A stretch of DNA of 64,000 nt from JBJMHZ01 sp045807125 (GCA_045807125.1 JBJMHZ010000016.1:62001-126000), one strand, 5' to 3'. Counted from the first letter of the stretch, positions 1 through 9,019 are shown. The notes: generated by a model not told the origin, from the sequence alone. Numbers and translations are program-made.

Positions 1-1
1 C

Positions 2-1159
2 ACCGCCACCCTCGCTGATGAACTAAAGCTGATGCGGGAGCTGCACGCCCGGCTGACCAAGCAACTGGCCAAGCTCGACGCCCGCGAGGCCCGCCTGATC
101 GACCTAGCGGCCGACGGCTTGCTCGACCGCAGCAAGATCATGGAGCGCAGCAACGCCATCAAAGTCGAACGGCAGCGCCTTCAGGACAGCCTGGCCGACA
201 CCAGCAGCCAGCTTGAGGTCGGAGCCGAACGCCTGCGCGGCTGCCTGGCGCTGCTCAGCGACATCATGGGCCTCTACCAGCGCGGCAGTGATGGGGTGCG
301 GCGACAGCTGAACGCCACCTTCTACGAGCGCTTCTACCTCGATGATGATCACGGCGCCCGAGTCATGAACGACGTCGTCGAGCCGCCCTTCGATGACATC
401 CAAGCCGCCAGCGCTGCCTACCAGCGGCAGCAGAACAAGCTGGCCAAGGCCAGGAACGGCAGCAGGCCCGACCTGGTGGTCGGGCCTGCTCAGGAGGACG
501 CCCCGCCGTGGCTGGCGGACGTTTTTCCGGTCAGTGTTTCGAGTAAGCGTGTGATGGTGGAGCTGAGGGGACTCGAACCCCTGACCCCTTGCATGCCATG
601 CAAGTGCGCTACCAACTGCGCCACAGCCCCAAGCCCGGCGAGCCGGGCGACGACCAGTATGCCGCATGCCCGCCGGGCGGGCCCAACCGGCCCCAGCCAG
701 CCCGAGCCGGCCGCAACCGGTCCTCAGATGTCGGCCGAGCGCGCCCGGCCCTCGTCGGCGTCGGGCTCGACGTCGAAAGCGCCCACCCGCGAGCGGTCCA
801 CCGGCTCGGTGACGCCCGCGTTGTGCTCGGCCAGCCGGAAGCCGCGATCGCCCTCCAGCAGCACCGTCCACCGGGCGTTGCCGAGCGGCGCCAGCCGCCA
901 CCACGTCTCTGTCGGCAGCTCCAGGAACTGGCCGATGATCGCCCGCGCCGTACCGCCGTGCAGCACCGCGACGACCACCTCGCCGGCGCCCACCGACTCC
1001 AGCGCGGCCCGCAGCACCGTGCACGAGCGCGCGGCCACCTCGGCGTACGTCTCGCCACCGCCCCGGCGCACGTCCTCGCCGCGCACCCAGGCCGCATGCT
1101 CCTCGGGGAAGCGCTCGATCACCTCTGGCCGACCCAGGCCCTGCCAGCCGCCGAGGTAG
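2..1159 (+). CDS. C-terminal part of a large serine recombinase (5' end outside window)
   Basis: The reading frame is open from the left edge, so the N-terminal catalytic domain lies outside the window. What is visible is the alpha-helical, coiled-coil C-terminal region typical of large serine recombinases (LDAREARLIDLAADGLL..., then QLNATFYERFYLDDD). These enzymes integrate and excise phages and conjugative elements. The recognisable recombinase ends around position 540. After that the frame runs through tRNA-Ala on the other strand (VELRGLEPL) and on into antisense of the histidine phosphatase before stopping at 1159. That tail is almost certainly not native, and the original stop was probably separated from the gene at the attachment site. 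The element would lie to the left. Confidence 0.65.
   Translation, partial: TATLADELKLMRELHARLTKQLAKLDAREARLIDLAADGLLDRSKIMERSNAIKVERQRLQDSLADTSSQLEVGAERLRGCLALLSDIMGLYQRGSDGVRRQLNATFYERFYLDDDHGARVMNDVVEPPFDDIQAASAAYQRQQNKLAKARNGSRPDLVVGPAQEDAPPWLADVFPVSVSSKRVMVELRGLEPLTPCMPCKCATNCATAPSPASRATTSMPHARRAGPTGPSQPEPAATGPQMSAERARPSSASGSTSKAPTRERSTGSVTPALCSASRKPRSPSSSTVHRALPSGASRHHVSVGSSRNWPMIARAVPPCSTATTTSPAPTDSSAARSTVHERAATSAYVSPPPRRTSSPRTQAACSSGKRSITSGRPRPCQPPR
555..630 (-). tRNA. tRNA-Ala (anticodon GGC)
   Basis: On the minus strand this folds into a full cloverleaf. The acceptor GGGGCTG pairs with CAGCTCC, the anticodon stem CTTGC/GCAAG encloses loop ATGGCAT, and a standard T-arm with GTTCGAG is present. 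CCA is encoded (555-557). The 3' end faces the serine recombinase, as expected if this gene is the insertion site of the element to the left. Confidence 0.93.
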
Positions 1160-1497
1160 ATCTCCTGGAGCTCCGGGTGCACGTCGGCGACCAGCCCGGT
1201 CTCCTTCTCGAGGTACGCGGCACTCCCGCGGGCGCGGCCCGCCGATGACGTGAGCAGCCGCGCCGGCGGCAGCTGGGCCAGCACCTGCGCGGCCAGCGCC
1301 ACGTCGACCAGTCCCGCCTGCTCCAGGTCGGAGTCGAGCTGCCCCTGGAACCGGCCGTCGACGTTCCAGCGCGTACGGCCGTGCCGCCACAGCACCAGCC
1401 GGCGCGCGGAGCCGCTCAGGGCTCCCCCGCGCCCACCCGGTGCGGGGCGCGGTCCCCTGCCTCGTCGTCGAACGCGACGAGCGGGCAGTCCTTCCAC
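724..1497 (-). CDS. histidine phosphatase family protein (phosphoglycerate-mutase-like)
   Basis: The protein carries the RHG motif of the branch-1 histidine phosphatase superfamily (LVLWRHGRTRWN) and a second catalytic histidine in AVLHGGTAR. It is probably a cytoplasmic phosphomonoesterase; the substrate cannot be told. The start is unclear. The GTG at 1497 gives 257 residues with a basic, low-complexity N-terminus overlapping rsfS by 82 bp. The family normally begins a few residues before RHG, but the next GTG (1395) would remove the first beta strand. A CTG at 1419 overlaps the rsfS stop as CTGA and would give a family-like N-terminus of 231 residues. The gene is last in the nadD-LCP-rsfS run, a common actinobacterial order. 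Confidence 0.85.
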   Translation of the reverse strand: MEGLPARRVRRRGRGPRPAPGGRGGALSGSARRLVLWRHGRTRWNVDGRFQGQLDSDLEQAGLVDVALAAQVLAQLPPARLLTSSAGRARGSAAYLEKETGLVADVHPELQEIYLGGWQGLGRPEVIERFPEEHAAWVRGEDVRRGGGETYAEVAARSCTVLRAALESVGAGEVVVAVLHGGTARAIIGQFLELPTETWWRLAPLGNARWTVLLEGDRGFRLAEHNAGVTEPVDRSRVGAFDVEPDADEGRARSADI

Positions 1498-1817
1498 AGC
1501 CGCTCGAGCTGGTAGAACTCCCGCTCCTCGGTCAGCTGGACGTGCACCACGATGTCCGCGTAGTCGAGCAGCACCCAGCGGCCCTCACGCTCGCCCTCGC
1601 GCCTGATCGGCTTGGCCCCGACGCCCCGCAGCCGCTCCTCGACCGCGTCGATGACGGCGCGCACCTGGCGGTCGTTGGTGGCCGACGCGATCACGAAGCA
1701 GTCGGTGATGACCAGCTGCTCGCTGACGTCGATGATCAGGATGTCGCGGGCCTGCTTGTCGGAGGCCGCGGTGGCGGCAGCGAGAGCCAGCTCGACGGCG
1801 CGGTCGGTTGCGGTCAC
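1416..1817 (-). CDS. rsfS: ribosome silencing factor RsfS
   Basis: A 133-residue protein of the RsfS/Iojap family. It binds uL14 on the 50S subunit and blocks subunit joining when nutrients are short. Family signatures visible are the DILIIDVSEQL strand, DCFVIASA, and the C-terminal YADIVVHVQLTEEREFYQLERLW segment. Its place just downstream of nadD and the LCP gene, and upstream of a histidine phosphatase, is the usual actinobacterial arrangement and supports the call. Confidence 0.95.
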   Translation of the reverse strand: MTATDRAVELALAAATAASDKQARDILIIDVSEQLVITDCFVIASATNDRQVRAVIDAVEERLRGVGAKPIRREGEREGRWVLLDYADIVVHVQLTEEREFYQLERLWKDCPLVAFDDEAGDRAPHRVGAGEP

Positions 1818-1862
1818 GGGCGCCCTTCGGGTCGGGTACGGAAGGCGTGCCCTACCACGATC

Positions 1863-3395
1863 TCATGGCCGGTAGTCGGTCCCCAGGATCACGACCGCGT
1901 CCGCCGCGCTGGTGGGCTGCTGGTCGACGGCTATGTCACCGTCCGGCAACCCCAGGGCGGCCGCCACGCGGTGCCCCAGCGCGTGCGAGGCCGAGGAGTC
2001 GTCCGGCACCAGCACCACCGACTGCTCGTGCGCGAACGAGAAGCCCTGCTGGTTCTCCGAGTGCACGAAGACGAGCCCGTGCCGGTCGAGCTTGGCGTGG
2101 GCTGTCTCGCCGAGGCCGAGCGCCCCCGTGCCGTTCACGACGATCACCCGGTTGTGCCCGCTGGCGCGGGCCGCGGGCACCGACGCGGCCAGGTAGCGGT
2201 GCACCAGCTGGTCGATCTGGTCCGACTGCGGGGTGAGCAGATCGTCGCCGGTGCCCACCGGCTGCACCGGGAGCGTCTCGAACGACAGGGCCTCGGACGC
2301 GTCGGCGGCGTGCAGCCCGGCGAGCACGGCTCCCGTGCGGGCCGGGGCCAGCCCGAAGACCACCCCGCCGCCGAGGGCCTGCAGGGCGGCCGCATCGTCC
2401 GACGCCTTGGCCGGCAGCGCGTCGATCAACCCGGTGAGGACGGTGGTGAAGCGGGCCAGCCGCGCCTGCTCGGTCTCGTCCGCGCCTCGGTAAGTGGCGT
2501 ACGCGACGGCCTGCGCGCCGGAGAGGTGCTGCGCACCACCCTTCGTGACCAGTACCTGCTCGGTGCGCCCCGGCCCCGGCACGACCACGTCGGTGTCGAC
2601 GTGGTCGACGTCCACGCCGCCGAGGTGGTCCACGAGGGCACCGAGCGCGGTCGTGTCGATGAGCAGCGCCCCGTCGACGGTGACGCCCATGACGTCACCG
2701 AGGGTCTCGGCCGGCACCCGGGCACTGCCCAGCGTGGCGGTCTGCCCGAACTGGAGCTGCCCCCGCCCCGGTACGTCGGCGACGAGGGTCGACGGCACGG
2801 GCACCACCGCGCCCTGCCGGGTGGCCGGGTCGTGCGCCAGCAGCGCGCTCTCGATCGCGGCGCCGTTCGCGCCCTTCACCATCAGCAGCAGCGTGACCTG
2901 CGTACGGCCGGTCGCGACCGGCCCCTTGCCGTGCCGGTGACTACCACCGCGAACGACGACGAGCAGCAGCAGGACGAGGACGACGGCGAGGACGGCCCCT
3001 CCGGCGAGCGCCAGGCGCCGGTTGCGCCGCCGCCGCGCGGCCCGGCGCTCGGCGCGCCGCTGCGAGCGCCGATCGGCCCGGCCCGGCGATGGTGCGCCGT
3101 GGCCCGTGATCGGCTGCGGTGCGCCGTGGCCCTTGGCCGGCCGACGAGCGGCCGTACGGTCGCCCCGGTGCCCACCGGAGCGCGGCGGGCGGCGCGGCTC
3201 AGAGGGCTCAGAGGGCGCGGACGGCTCAGGCGATGCCGTCGGCGCCCCCGGCACCGGCGGGACCGGCGCAGGCCTTGCCGCCGCAGGGGGCGGCAGCGGC
3301 CCGTCGGGCCACCGGGTGGGCACGTAGCGCCCGCCGCCGTGCCGCCCGGCGGCCCTGGTGGCCGTCCCGCGGCCCCTGGCCGGTCGGTCGCTCAC
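1863..3395 (-). CDS. LytR-CpsA-Psr (LCP) family protein with C-terminal LytR_C domain
   Basis: A membrane-anchored protein of 510 residues. LCP enzymes attach glycopolymers to peptidoglycan from lipid-linked donors. The GTG at 3395 is chosen because it overlaps the nadD stop as GTGA. The order is a long Pro/Ala/Arg-rich cytoplasmic N-terminus (about 1-125), one transmembrane helix (about 130-150), an LCP-like domain (ending near GAQHLSGAQAVAYATYR), then a LytR_C domain near the C-terminus (RVIVVNGTG... to VVILGTDY). The arginine-rich catalytic signature of classical LCP proteins is only partly recognisable, so activity is less certain than fold. Confidence 0.85.
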   Translation of the reverse strand: MSDRPARGRGTATRAAGRHGGGRYVPTRWPDGPLPPPAAARPAPVPPVPGAPTASPEPSAPSEPSEPRRPPRSGGHRGDRTAARRPAKGHGAPQPITGHGAPSPGRADRRSQRRAERRAARRRRNRRLALAGGAVLAVVLVLLLLVVVRGGSHRHGKGPVATGRTQVTLLLMVKGANGAAIESALLAHDPATRQGAVVPVPSTLVADVPGRGQLQFGQTATLGSARVPAETLGDVMGVTVDGALLIDTTALGALVDHLGGVDVDHVDTDVVVPGPGRTEQVLVTKGGAQHLSGAQAVAYATYRGADETEQARLARFTTVLTGLIDALPAKASDDAAALQALGGGVVFGLAPARTGAVLAGLHAADASEALSFETLPVQPVGTGDDLLTPQSDQIDQLVHRYLAASVPAARASGHNRVIVVNGTGALGLGETAHAKLDRHGLVFVHSENQQGFSFAHEQSVVLVPDDSSASHALGHRVAAALGLPDGDIAVDQQPTSAADAVVILGTDYRP

Positions 3396-3991
3396 GGCGC
3401 GCTCCGGTAGAGGCGCCGCTTGTTGATGTACTGCACGATTCCGTCTGGCACGAGATACCAGATCGGCTGATTGGCCCTCACCCTTTCGCGGCAATCTGTC
3501 GAGGAGATCGCCATGGCGGGGATCTCGATGAGGCTGACCCGCCCCTCCGGCAGCCCTGGGTCGGCCAGCTGGTGGCCTGGCCGCGTCACGCCGATGAAGT
3601 GCGCGAGGCGGAACAGGTCGTCCGCCCGGTGCCACTCCAGGATCTGCGCGAGCGCATCGGCGCCCGTGATGAAGAACAGCTCGGCGTCGTCGGCGCGCTC
3701 GGCCCGCAGGTCGAGCAGCGTGTCGATGGTGTAGGTGGGACCGGGGCGGTCGACGTCGAGCCGGCTGACGGAGAACCGCGGGTTGGACGCGGTCGCGATG
3801 ACCGTCATGAGGTAGCGGTCCTCGGCCGGGGTGACGTCCTCGGCCGCCTTCTGCCAGGGCCGGCCGGTGGGGACGAAGACGACCTCGTCGAGCTCGAAGC
3901 GGCCCGCCACCTCGCTCGCCACCACCAGGTGGCCGTGGTGGATTGGGTCGAAGGTGCCGCCCATGACCCCGACCCTCGGACGAGCCGTCAC
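3392..3991 (-). CDS. nadD: nicotinate-nucleotide adenylyltransferase NadD
   Basis: About 199 residues from GTG 3991. It transfers AMP to nicotinate mononucleotide to give deamido-NAD in NAD biosynthesis. The nucleotidyltransferase signature GGTFDPIHHGHL is near the N-terminus, and the C-terminal IPAMAISSTDCRERV segment matches the family ISST(x)hR motif. The next upstream start (4030) would add an unlikely basic leader. It overlaps the downstream LCP gene by the GTGA tetranucleotide. Confidence 0.95.
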   Translation of the reverse strand: MTARPRVGVMGGTFDPIHHGHLVVASEVAGRFELDEVVFVPTGRPWQKAAEDVTPAEDRYLMTVIATASNPRFSVSRLDVDRPGPTYTIDTLLDLRAERADDAELFFITGADALAQILEWHRADDLFRLAHFIGVTRPGHQLADPGLPEGRVSLIEIPAMAISSTDCRERVRANQPIWYLVPDGIVQYINKRRLYRSAP

Positions 3992-4052
3992 GGCACGACC
4001 ATAGCCGGATGATCGTCCCGACCGGCCCACCGGCGAGCCAGCGGGCTTCGTG

Positions 4053-5390
4053 TCATCGCAGCCCTGGCAGCGGCGCGGGACCGTCCGTCCACGACACCAC
4101 CCGGACGACCTTGCCGGCCTCGATCCTCGGGACCGACCCGCCCGGCAGCACCGCCACGTCCGCGTGCAGCCCGAGGCGCTCGAAGAGCGCGTGGTAGAGC
4201 TCGCGCTGCACGGCCGCCGGATCGGCGTCGCCGCCGGCCTCGCACGCGACGACCAGCCGAGCGGTAGGAGCCCGGCGGTCGGCCACCAGAAGGTAGTGCG
4301 GGGCGATCCGCGGGTCGGCCAGCAGCACCGCCTCGACCTCGCTCGGGTAGACGTTGACCCCGCGCACCACGAGCATGTCGTCGCGCCGCCCGAGCACCTT
4401 GCTCATCCGGACGAGCGTCCGGCCGCACGGGCAGTCGCCGCGCGCCAACGTGGCGATGTCCCCCGTGCGGTAGCGCAGCAGCGGCAGCGCCCGCTTCGTC
4501 GGCGTCGTGAACGTCAGCTCGCCCGGCCGGCCGTCCAGCACCGGCTCGCCGGTCGACGGGTCGAGCGCCTCGACGATGAAGTGGTCCTCGTTGACGTGCA
4601 GGCCGTCCTGGGCCTCGATGCACTCGGTGGCGACGCCCGGCCCGATCACCTCCGACAAGCCGTAGATGTCGAGCGCCTTCAGCGGCAGCATCGCCTCGAT
4701 CTGGCGGCGCAGCGCGTCGCTCCACGGCTCGGCACCGAAGACGCCCGCGCGCAGGGAGACGTCGTCGGGACCGGCGCCCGCGGCGGACAGCGCCTCGGCG
4801 AGGTGGATCGCGTACGACGGCGTGCAGGTGAGCACGTCCGGCCGCAGGTCGATGATGAGGCGCACCTGCCGGTCGGTCAGGCCGCCCGACATCGGGATCA
4901 CCGTCGCACCGAGCCGGATCGCGCCCTGGTGGATGCCGAGCCCGCCGGTGAACAGCCCGTACCCGTACGCGTTGTGCACCACCGATCCGCTGGTCGCCCC
5001 GGCGCAGCCGAGCGACCGCGCGCACATCTGCGCCCACAGGTCGAGGTCCTCGCGCGCGTAGCCGACGAGGGTCGGCCGCCCGCCGGTGCCCGACGACCCG
5101 TGCACCACCACGACGTCGTCCATGCCGACCGCCAGCATGCCGAACGGGTACGCGTCCCACAGGTCCTGCTTGCTCGTCGTCGGCAGCCGCGGCAGGTCAG
5201 CGAGCGTCACGTCGTTCCCGCTGGTCGCGCCGGCGGCCGCGAGCCGCTGTCCCTGCACGCCGTTCGCCGCGATCAGGCGGTCGACGAGCGAGCGCAGCCT
5301 GGTCTCCTGCAGCGCCGCGCGCTCGTCGCGCGACATCGTCTCGGCCGCCGGGTCGAACATCCGCGACGCCTCCTCGCTCGGCAGTGGCAC
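4053..5390 (-). CDS. phenylacetate-CoA ligase-like AMP-forming acyl/aryl-CoA ligase
   Basis: A 445-residue member of the adenylate-forming superfamily closest in layout to PaaK, which makes an aryl-CoA thioester through an acyl-adenylate. Visible are the phosphate-binding loop HGSSGTGGRPTLVGY, the AYGYGLFTGGLGIHQG segment typical of PaaK, YGLSEVIGPG, the YRTGDIA motif and a C-terminal small domain with RGVNVYPSEVE. A CPCGRT zinc-like knuckle lies just before the C-terminal domain. No other phenylacetate degradation genes are nearby, so the natural acid is unknown. Confidence 0.88.
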   Translation of the reverse strand: MPLPSEEASRMFDPAAETMSRDERAALQETRLRSLVDRLIAANGVQGQRLAAAGATSGNDVTLADLPRLPTTSKQDLWDAYPFGMLAVGMDDVVVVHGSSGTGGRPTLVGYAREDLDLWAQMCARSLGCAGATSGSVVHNAYGYGLFTGGLGIHQGAIRLGATVIPMSGGLTDRQVRLIIDLRPDVLTCTPSYAIHLAEALSAAGAGPDDVSLRAGVFGAEPWSDALRRQIEAMLPLKALDIYGLSEVIGPGVATECIEAQDGLHVNEDHFIVEALDPSTGEPVLDGRPGELTFTTPTKRALPLLRYRTGDIATLARGDCPCGRTLVRMSKVLGRRDDMLVVRGVNVYPSEVEAVLLADPRIAPHYLLVADRRAPTARLVVACEAGGDADPAAVQRELYHALFERLGLHADVAVLPGGSVPRIEAGKVVRVVSWTDGPAPLPGLR

Positions 5391-5411
5391 CTCAGTGGCA
5401 CGGCGCCCGCA

Positions 5412-6809
5412 TCATCCCGCAGGCAGCAAGCCCGCCACGAACCCGCTCAGCTGCGCGGCGTTGCGGCACTCGACCATCTCGACGACGTCCGCGTACGCGA
5501 GGGCGGCCGAGTCGCCGCTTCCCCACTGGGCGCGCGGCTCGGGATTGAGCCAGTACGCGTGCCGCGACTCCGCGACGAGGCGCCGCAGCACGGGCAGGCC
5601 GGGCGAGCGGTAGTTGGTGCGCCCGTCGCCCAGCACCAGCAGCGACGTACGGGGCGTCACCGCGTCGGGCCAGCGCTCCGCGAGCACCTCGAAGGCGTGC
5701 CCGTAGTCGGAGTGGCCGTCGAACCACACGACCTGCGCGGCCGCGGTCATCCGGCGCACCGCATCGGCTGGGTCGGGGTTGCCGGCGAAGAAGCGGGTGA
5801 CCTCGTCGCAGGTGTCGACGAACGCGAACGACCGCACCCTGGTGAACTGACCGGACAGCGCAGCGGTCAGCAGGAGCGTGAAGTGCGCGAAGCCGGCGAC
5901 CGATCCGCTCACGTCGCACAGCAGCACGAGATCGGGCTTGTGCGGTCTCGGCGGCCGGTGGCGGGTGACCACCGGCACGCCGCCGGCCGCGAGCGAGGCG
6001 CGCATCGTGCGGCGGAAGTCGAGCCGTCCGGACCGCCGGTGGTGCCGGCGCGCGGCGAGGCGGGTCGCGAGCCGGCGGGCGAGCGGCTGCACCTGCCGCC
6101 GCAGCTCGTCGAGCTCGGCCCGGCCGGCGCGCAGGAAGTCGACCTCCTCGACGGGTGGGCGGACGGCCGTGGGCGCAATGGCGTCGGCGCCGCGCTCCTC
6201 GGCGAGGCGCCGGCGCACCTCGGCGTCGACCGCGTCCTCGAAGGCGCGGATGCGCTCCGCCGCGACCTGCCGGGCGACCCGCTCGGCGAGTCCGCCGCGC
6301 GGCGCATCCCCCAGCATCGCGTCGAGCAGCCGCGCGACGAGCGTCTCCGGCGCGACCCGGCGCAGCACCCGGTAGCCGAACCACGACGACCGCCCGCCCT
6401 GCGCCTGCCCCTGTCCCATGGCGGCGACCGCCTCCCGGGCCAGGCCGCGCACCGCCTCGTCATCGCCGTCCACCAGACCTTGGAGCAGGCGCTCGCGCAG
6501 CTCGTCGCGCAACGGGTCGGGCTGCCCCGGTCGCGGCGGCAGCGCCGGCTCCTCCGGGGTCACCGTCCCCGCGGGGTCGCCCGTCGCGGCCGGGAAGCAC
6601 AGGTCGAACAGCCGGTCGAAGCTCTCGCGATGCGCGGCCCGCTTGCAGCACGCGGCGGCGAGACCGGCGCGCAGCGCCTCGCGGTCGAGCAGCGGCACGA
6701 CGGCAAGCACCCGCGCGGCGTCGAGCGTCTCGGCCACCGACACCGCGATGCCCGCCCGGCGAAGCGCACCGGCGAGCGCCACCGCACGGTCGACCAGCCC
6801 GGAAGGCAC
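5412..6809 (-). CDS. VWA domain-containing CoxE-like protein
   Basis: About 465 residues from GTG 6809, just after the MoxR stop. The C-terminal third is a von Willebrand A domain with the metal-site motif DVSGSVAG (DxSxS) following the strand PDLVLLC, and LVLGDGRTNY later. The N-terminal part is charged and alanine/arginine-rich, like CoxE-type proteins. With the adjacent MoxR ATPase it forms a MoxR-VWA pair. Such pairs act as chaperone/maturation modules for metalloenzymes or complexes, but the client is not evident here. Confidence 0.85.
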   Translation of the reverse strand: MPSGLVDRAVALAGALRRAGIAVSVAETLDAARVLAVVPLLDREALRAGLAAACCKRAAHRESFDRLFDLCFPAATGDPAGTVTPEEPALPPRPGQPDPLRDELRERLLQGLVDGDDEAVRGLAREAVAAMGQGQAQGGRSSWFGYRVLRRVAPETLVARLLDAMLGDAPRGGLAERVARQVAAERIRAFEDAVDAEVRRRLAEERGADAIAPTAVRPPVEEVDFLRAGRAELDELRRQVQPLARRLATRLAARRHHRRSGRLDFRRTMRASLAAGGVPVVTRHRPPRPHKPDLVLLCDVSGSVAGFAHFTLLLTAALSGQFTRVRSFAFVDTCDEVTRFFAGNPDPADAVRRMTAAAQVVWFDGHSDYGHAFEVLAERWPDAVTPRTSLLVLGDGRTNYRSPGLPVLRRLVAESRHAYWLNPEPRAQWGSGDSAALAYADVVEMVECRNAAQLSGFVAGLLPAG

Positions 6810-6826
6810 GACGGCCGCCCTGCCGC

Positions 6827-7720
6827 TCAGTCGCCCGGCAGGCCGAGCTCGCCGGCCGCGCGCACCTGGTCGGACACGTGCTTCAGCACTACGCCGAGCG
6901 TCTCCCGCACCGTGCGCTCGTCGAGCGTGCCCAGGCCGAGCGCGAGCACCGTACGGCCCCAGTCGAGCGTCTCGGCGATGGACGGCGGCTTCTTCAGCTC
7001 CAGCGAGCGCAGCAGCCGTACGGTGCTGACGAGCTGGTCGGCCAGCGCGTCGGCAAGGCCGGGCACCCGCGCGAGCACGATCTCCTTCTCGCGGGCGGCC
7101 GACGGGTAGTCGAGGTGCAGGAAGAGGCAGCGGCGCTTGAGCGCCTCGGACAGCTCGCGCGTCGCGTTGCTGGTGAGCACCACGAACGGGCGCCGCGTCG
7201 CGGCGATCGTGCCGAGCTCGGGCACGGTCACCTGGAAGTCCGACAGCACCTCGAGCAGCAGCGCCTCGAACTCGAGGTCGGCCTTGTCGGTCTCGTCCAC
7301 GAGCAGGACGGTCGGCTCGGCGCGACGGATGGCGGTCAGCAGCGGCCGGGCGAGCAGGAAGTCCTCGCTGAAGATGTCCCCGTGCGTGCGCTCCCAGGAC
7401 GAGACGGCGTCCGGATCGGCGAGCGTCGCCGCCTGGATGCGCAGCAGCTGCTTGCGGTAGTCCCACTCGTGCAGCGCCCGCGCCTCGTCGATGCCCTCGT
7501 AGCACTGGAGCCGGATGAGCCCCGCCCCGGTCGCCTCGGCGACCGCCTTGGCCAGCTCGGTCTTCCCCACGCCCGCCGGGCCCTCGACGAGCAGCGGCTT
7601 GCCGAGGCGGTCGGCGAGGAACACGGTCGTCGCGGTGCCCCGGTCGGCGAGGTAGCCGACCGCGGCGAGGCGGGCGCTCACGTCGTCCGGGCTCGCGAAC
7701 TGCGGCTGCACGGCGGCCAC
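6827..7720 (-). CDS. MoxR-family AAA+ ATPase
   Basis: A 297-residue AAA+ protein with Walker A VEGPAGVGKTELA, Walker B VLLVDETDKAD, sensor-1 region VLTSNATRELSEALKRRC and arginine-rich downstream segments. It fits the MoxR subgroup by length and by its gene partner, the VWA protein 17 bp downstream. It probably remodels or loads cofactor into a client complex together with that VWA protein. Confidence 0.9.
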   Translation of the reverse strand: MAAVQPQFASPDDVSARLAAVGYLADRGTATTVFLADRLGKPLLVEGPAGVGKTELAKAVAEATGAGLIRLQCYEGIDEARALHEWDYRKQLLRIQAATLADPDAVSSWERTHGDIFSEDFLLARPLLTAIRRAEPTVLLVDETDKADLEFEALLLEVLSDFQVTVPELGTIAATRRPFVVLTSNATRELSEALKRRCLFLHLDYPSAAREKEIVLARVPGLADALADQLVSTVRLLRSLELKKPPSIAETLDWGRTVLALGLGTLDERTVRETLGVVLKHVSDQVRAAGELGLPGD

Positions 7721-7807
7721 GGCACCCCCTACGGCGCTCGGTCCGGACCGGCGGCGGCGCGCACCGGGCTCCGCAGCCAGCGTACGGCCACCCGGTCGTC
7801 CCTGCGC

Positions 7808-9019
7808 TCAGCCGCCGATCGGCCCGTCCCCAGCCCCGACGCGCGCGAGGACGCCGGCGAGCAGCGCCATCCGCGGGGCGATGCTCGACAGCGCGAGCCA
7901 CTCGTCCGGGCTGTGGTCGTCGCCCCCGATCGGCCCCAGCCCGTCGATGACGGGCAGGCCCACCGCCGCGACGGTGTTCGCGTCCGCCGCGCCGCCGGTC
8001 GAGGCGGCGTCGACGGCGAAGCCCAGCTCGCCGGCCACCGCGCGCACCACGTCGACGAGGGCGGCGATCTGCGGCGTGGGCTCCATGGGGGCGTGGGTGG
8101 CGCCGCGACGGGAGGTCGCGACGGTGCCCGCGACCCACGAGCGCTCGACGATCGCGTCGACCGCGCGCAGCGCCTCGTCCAGCTCCTCTCGGTGGGTCGC
8201 CCGCACGTCCACGTGCAGCTCGGCGCGCTCGGCCACCATGTTGGGACGGGTGCCTGACCGCAGCACGCCGACGTTGACGGTCACGCCGGGCCAGCGGCCG
8301 TTCAGCGCCTGCATCTCGACGGTCTTGTGCGCCGCCTCGAGCGCCGCGCTGTGGCCGCGCTCCGGCTCGACGCCCGCGTGCGCCGCGCGCCCCACGATGT
8401 CGACGATGAGCTCCACGATGCCCTTGCGGGAAGAGACGATGTCGCCGTTCTCCCGCCCGCACTCGAGGCAGAACCCGGCATCGGACTGGCGGGCCAGGTC
8501 CTCCAGGTACGGCCGCGAGAACGGCGACCCGAGCTCCTCGTCCGGCGAGCAGGTGAAGACCACCCCGGCGTGCTCGGTCCAGCCCGCCGCGTCGAGCAGC
8601 TCGAGCGCGTGCAGGCCGGTCAGCAGGCCGCCCTTGTCGTCGGTGACGCCGGGGCCGATGACCCGGTCGCCGTCGATGCGCACCGGCCGGGCGGCTGCCG
8701 TGCCGGCCTCGTACACGGTGTCGCAGTGCGCGAGCAGCAGCAGCCGGCGCCCGCCGGCATCGGCGAGGCGGCGCCCGGTCCGCCGCCCGATCAGGAGATC
8801 GCCCAGCGGGGTGCCGCCGGCGACCGGCTGGTGCCCGACGCGCTCCACCGCGAGGTCAGCCTTCGCGAACCGCTCCCCGCACCAGTCCACCATCGCGTTG
8901 ACGCCGTCCCTGTCGTAGCTGCCGCTGTCGATGGCGCATACCTGGGTGAGGTCGTCGAGGAACAGCGGCACCCGCTCCTGCGCGAGGGCGAGCAGCTGGG
9001 CGGGCGTCGGCGGTGGCAC
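7808..9019 (-). CDS. M20 family metallopeptidase (carboxypeptidase G2-like)
   Basis: A 403-residue zinc hydrolase starting with GTG 9019. The metal and catalytic motifs of the M20 clan are in order: LLLAHCDTVYEAG, GVTDDKGG (bridging Asp), SPDEELGS (catalytic Glu and metal Glu), LECGRENG, and a C-terminal GGDDHSPDEWL with the last metal histidine. The dimerisation domain lies in between. There is no signal peptide, so it is cytoplasmic. The substrate is probably an N-acyl amino acid or a gamma/alpha-glutamyl peptide, as for CPG2-like enzymes. Confidence 0.9.
   Translation of the reverse strand: MPPPTPAQLLALAQERVPLFLDDLTQVCAIDSGSYDRDGVNAMVDWCGERFAKADLAVERVGHQPVAGGTPLGDLLIGRRTGRRLADAGGRRLLLLAHCDTVYEAGTAAARPVRIDGDRVIGPGVTDDKGGLLTGLHALELLDAAGWTEHAGVVFTCSPDEELGSPFSRPYLEDLARQSDAGFCLECGRENGDIVSSRKGIVELIVDIVGRAAHAGVEPERGHSAALEAAHKTVEMQALNGRWPGVTVNVGVLRSGTRPNMVAERAELHVDVRATHREELDEALRAVDAIVERSWVAGTVATSRRGATHAPMEPTPQIAALVDVVRAVAGELGFAVDAASTGGAADANTVAAVGLPVIDGLGPIGGDDHSPDEWLALSSIAPRMALLAGVLARVGAGDGPIGG

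Noticed and set aside
1440..3410. Long plus-strand open frame over the LCP/rsfS region
   Set aside because: It is the antisense of well-supported genes, rich in Arg, His and Gly, with no family motif; such frames are expected at this GC content.
4050..7109. About 1000-residue plus-strand open frame
   Set aside because: Antisense of the PaaK-like, VWA and MoxR genes; composition is typical of a GC-bias artefact.
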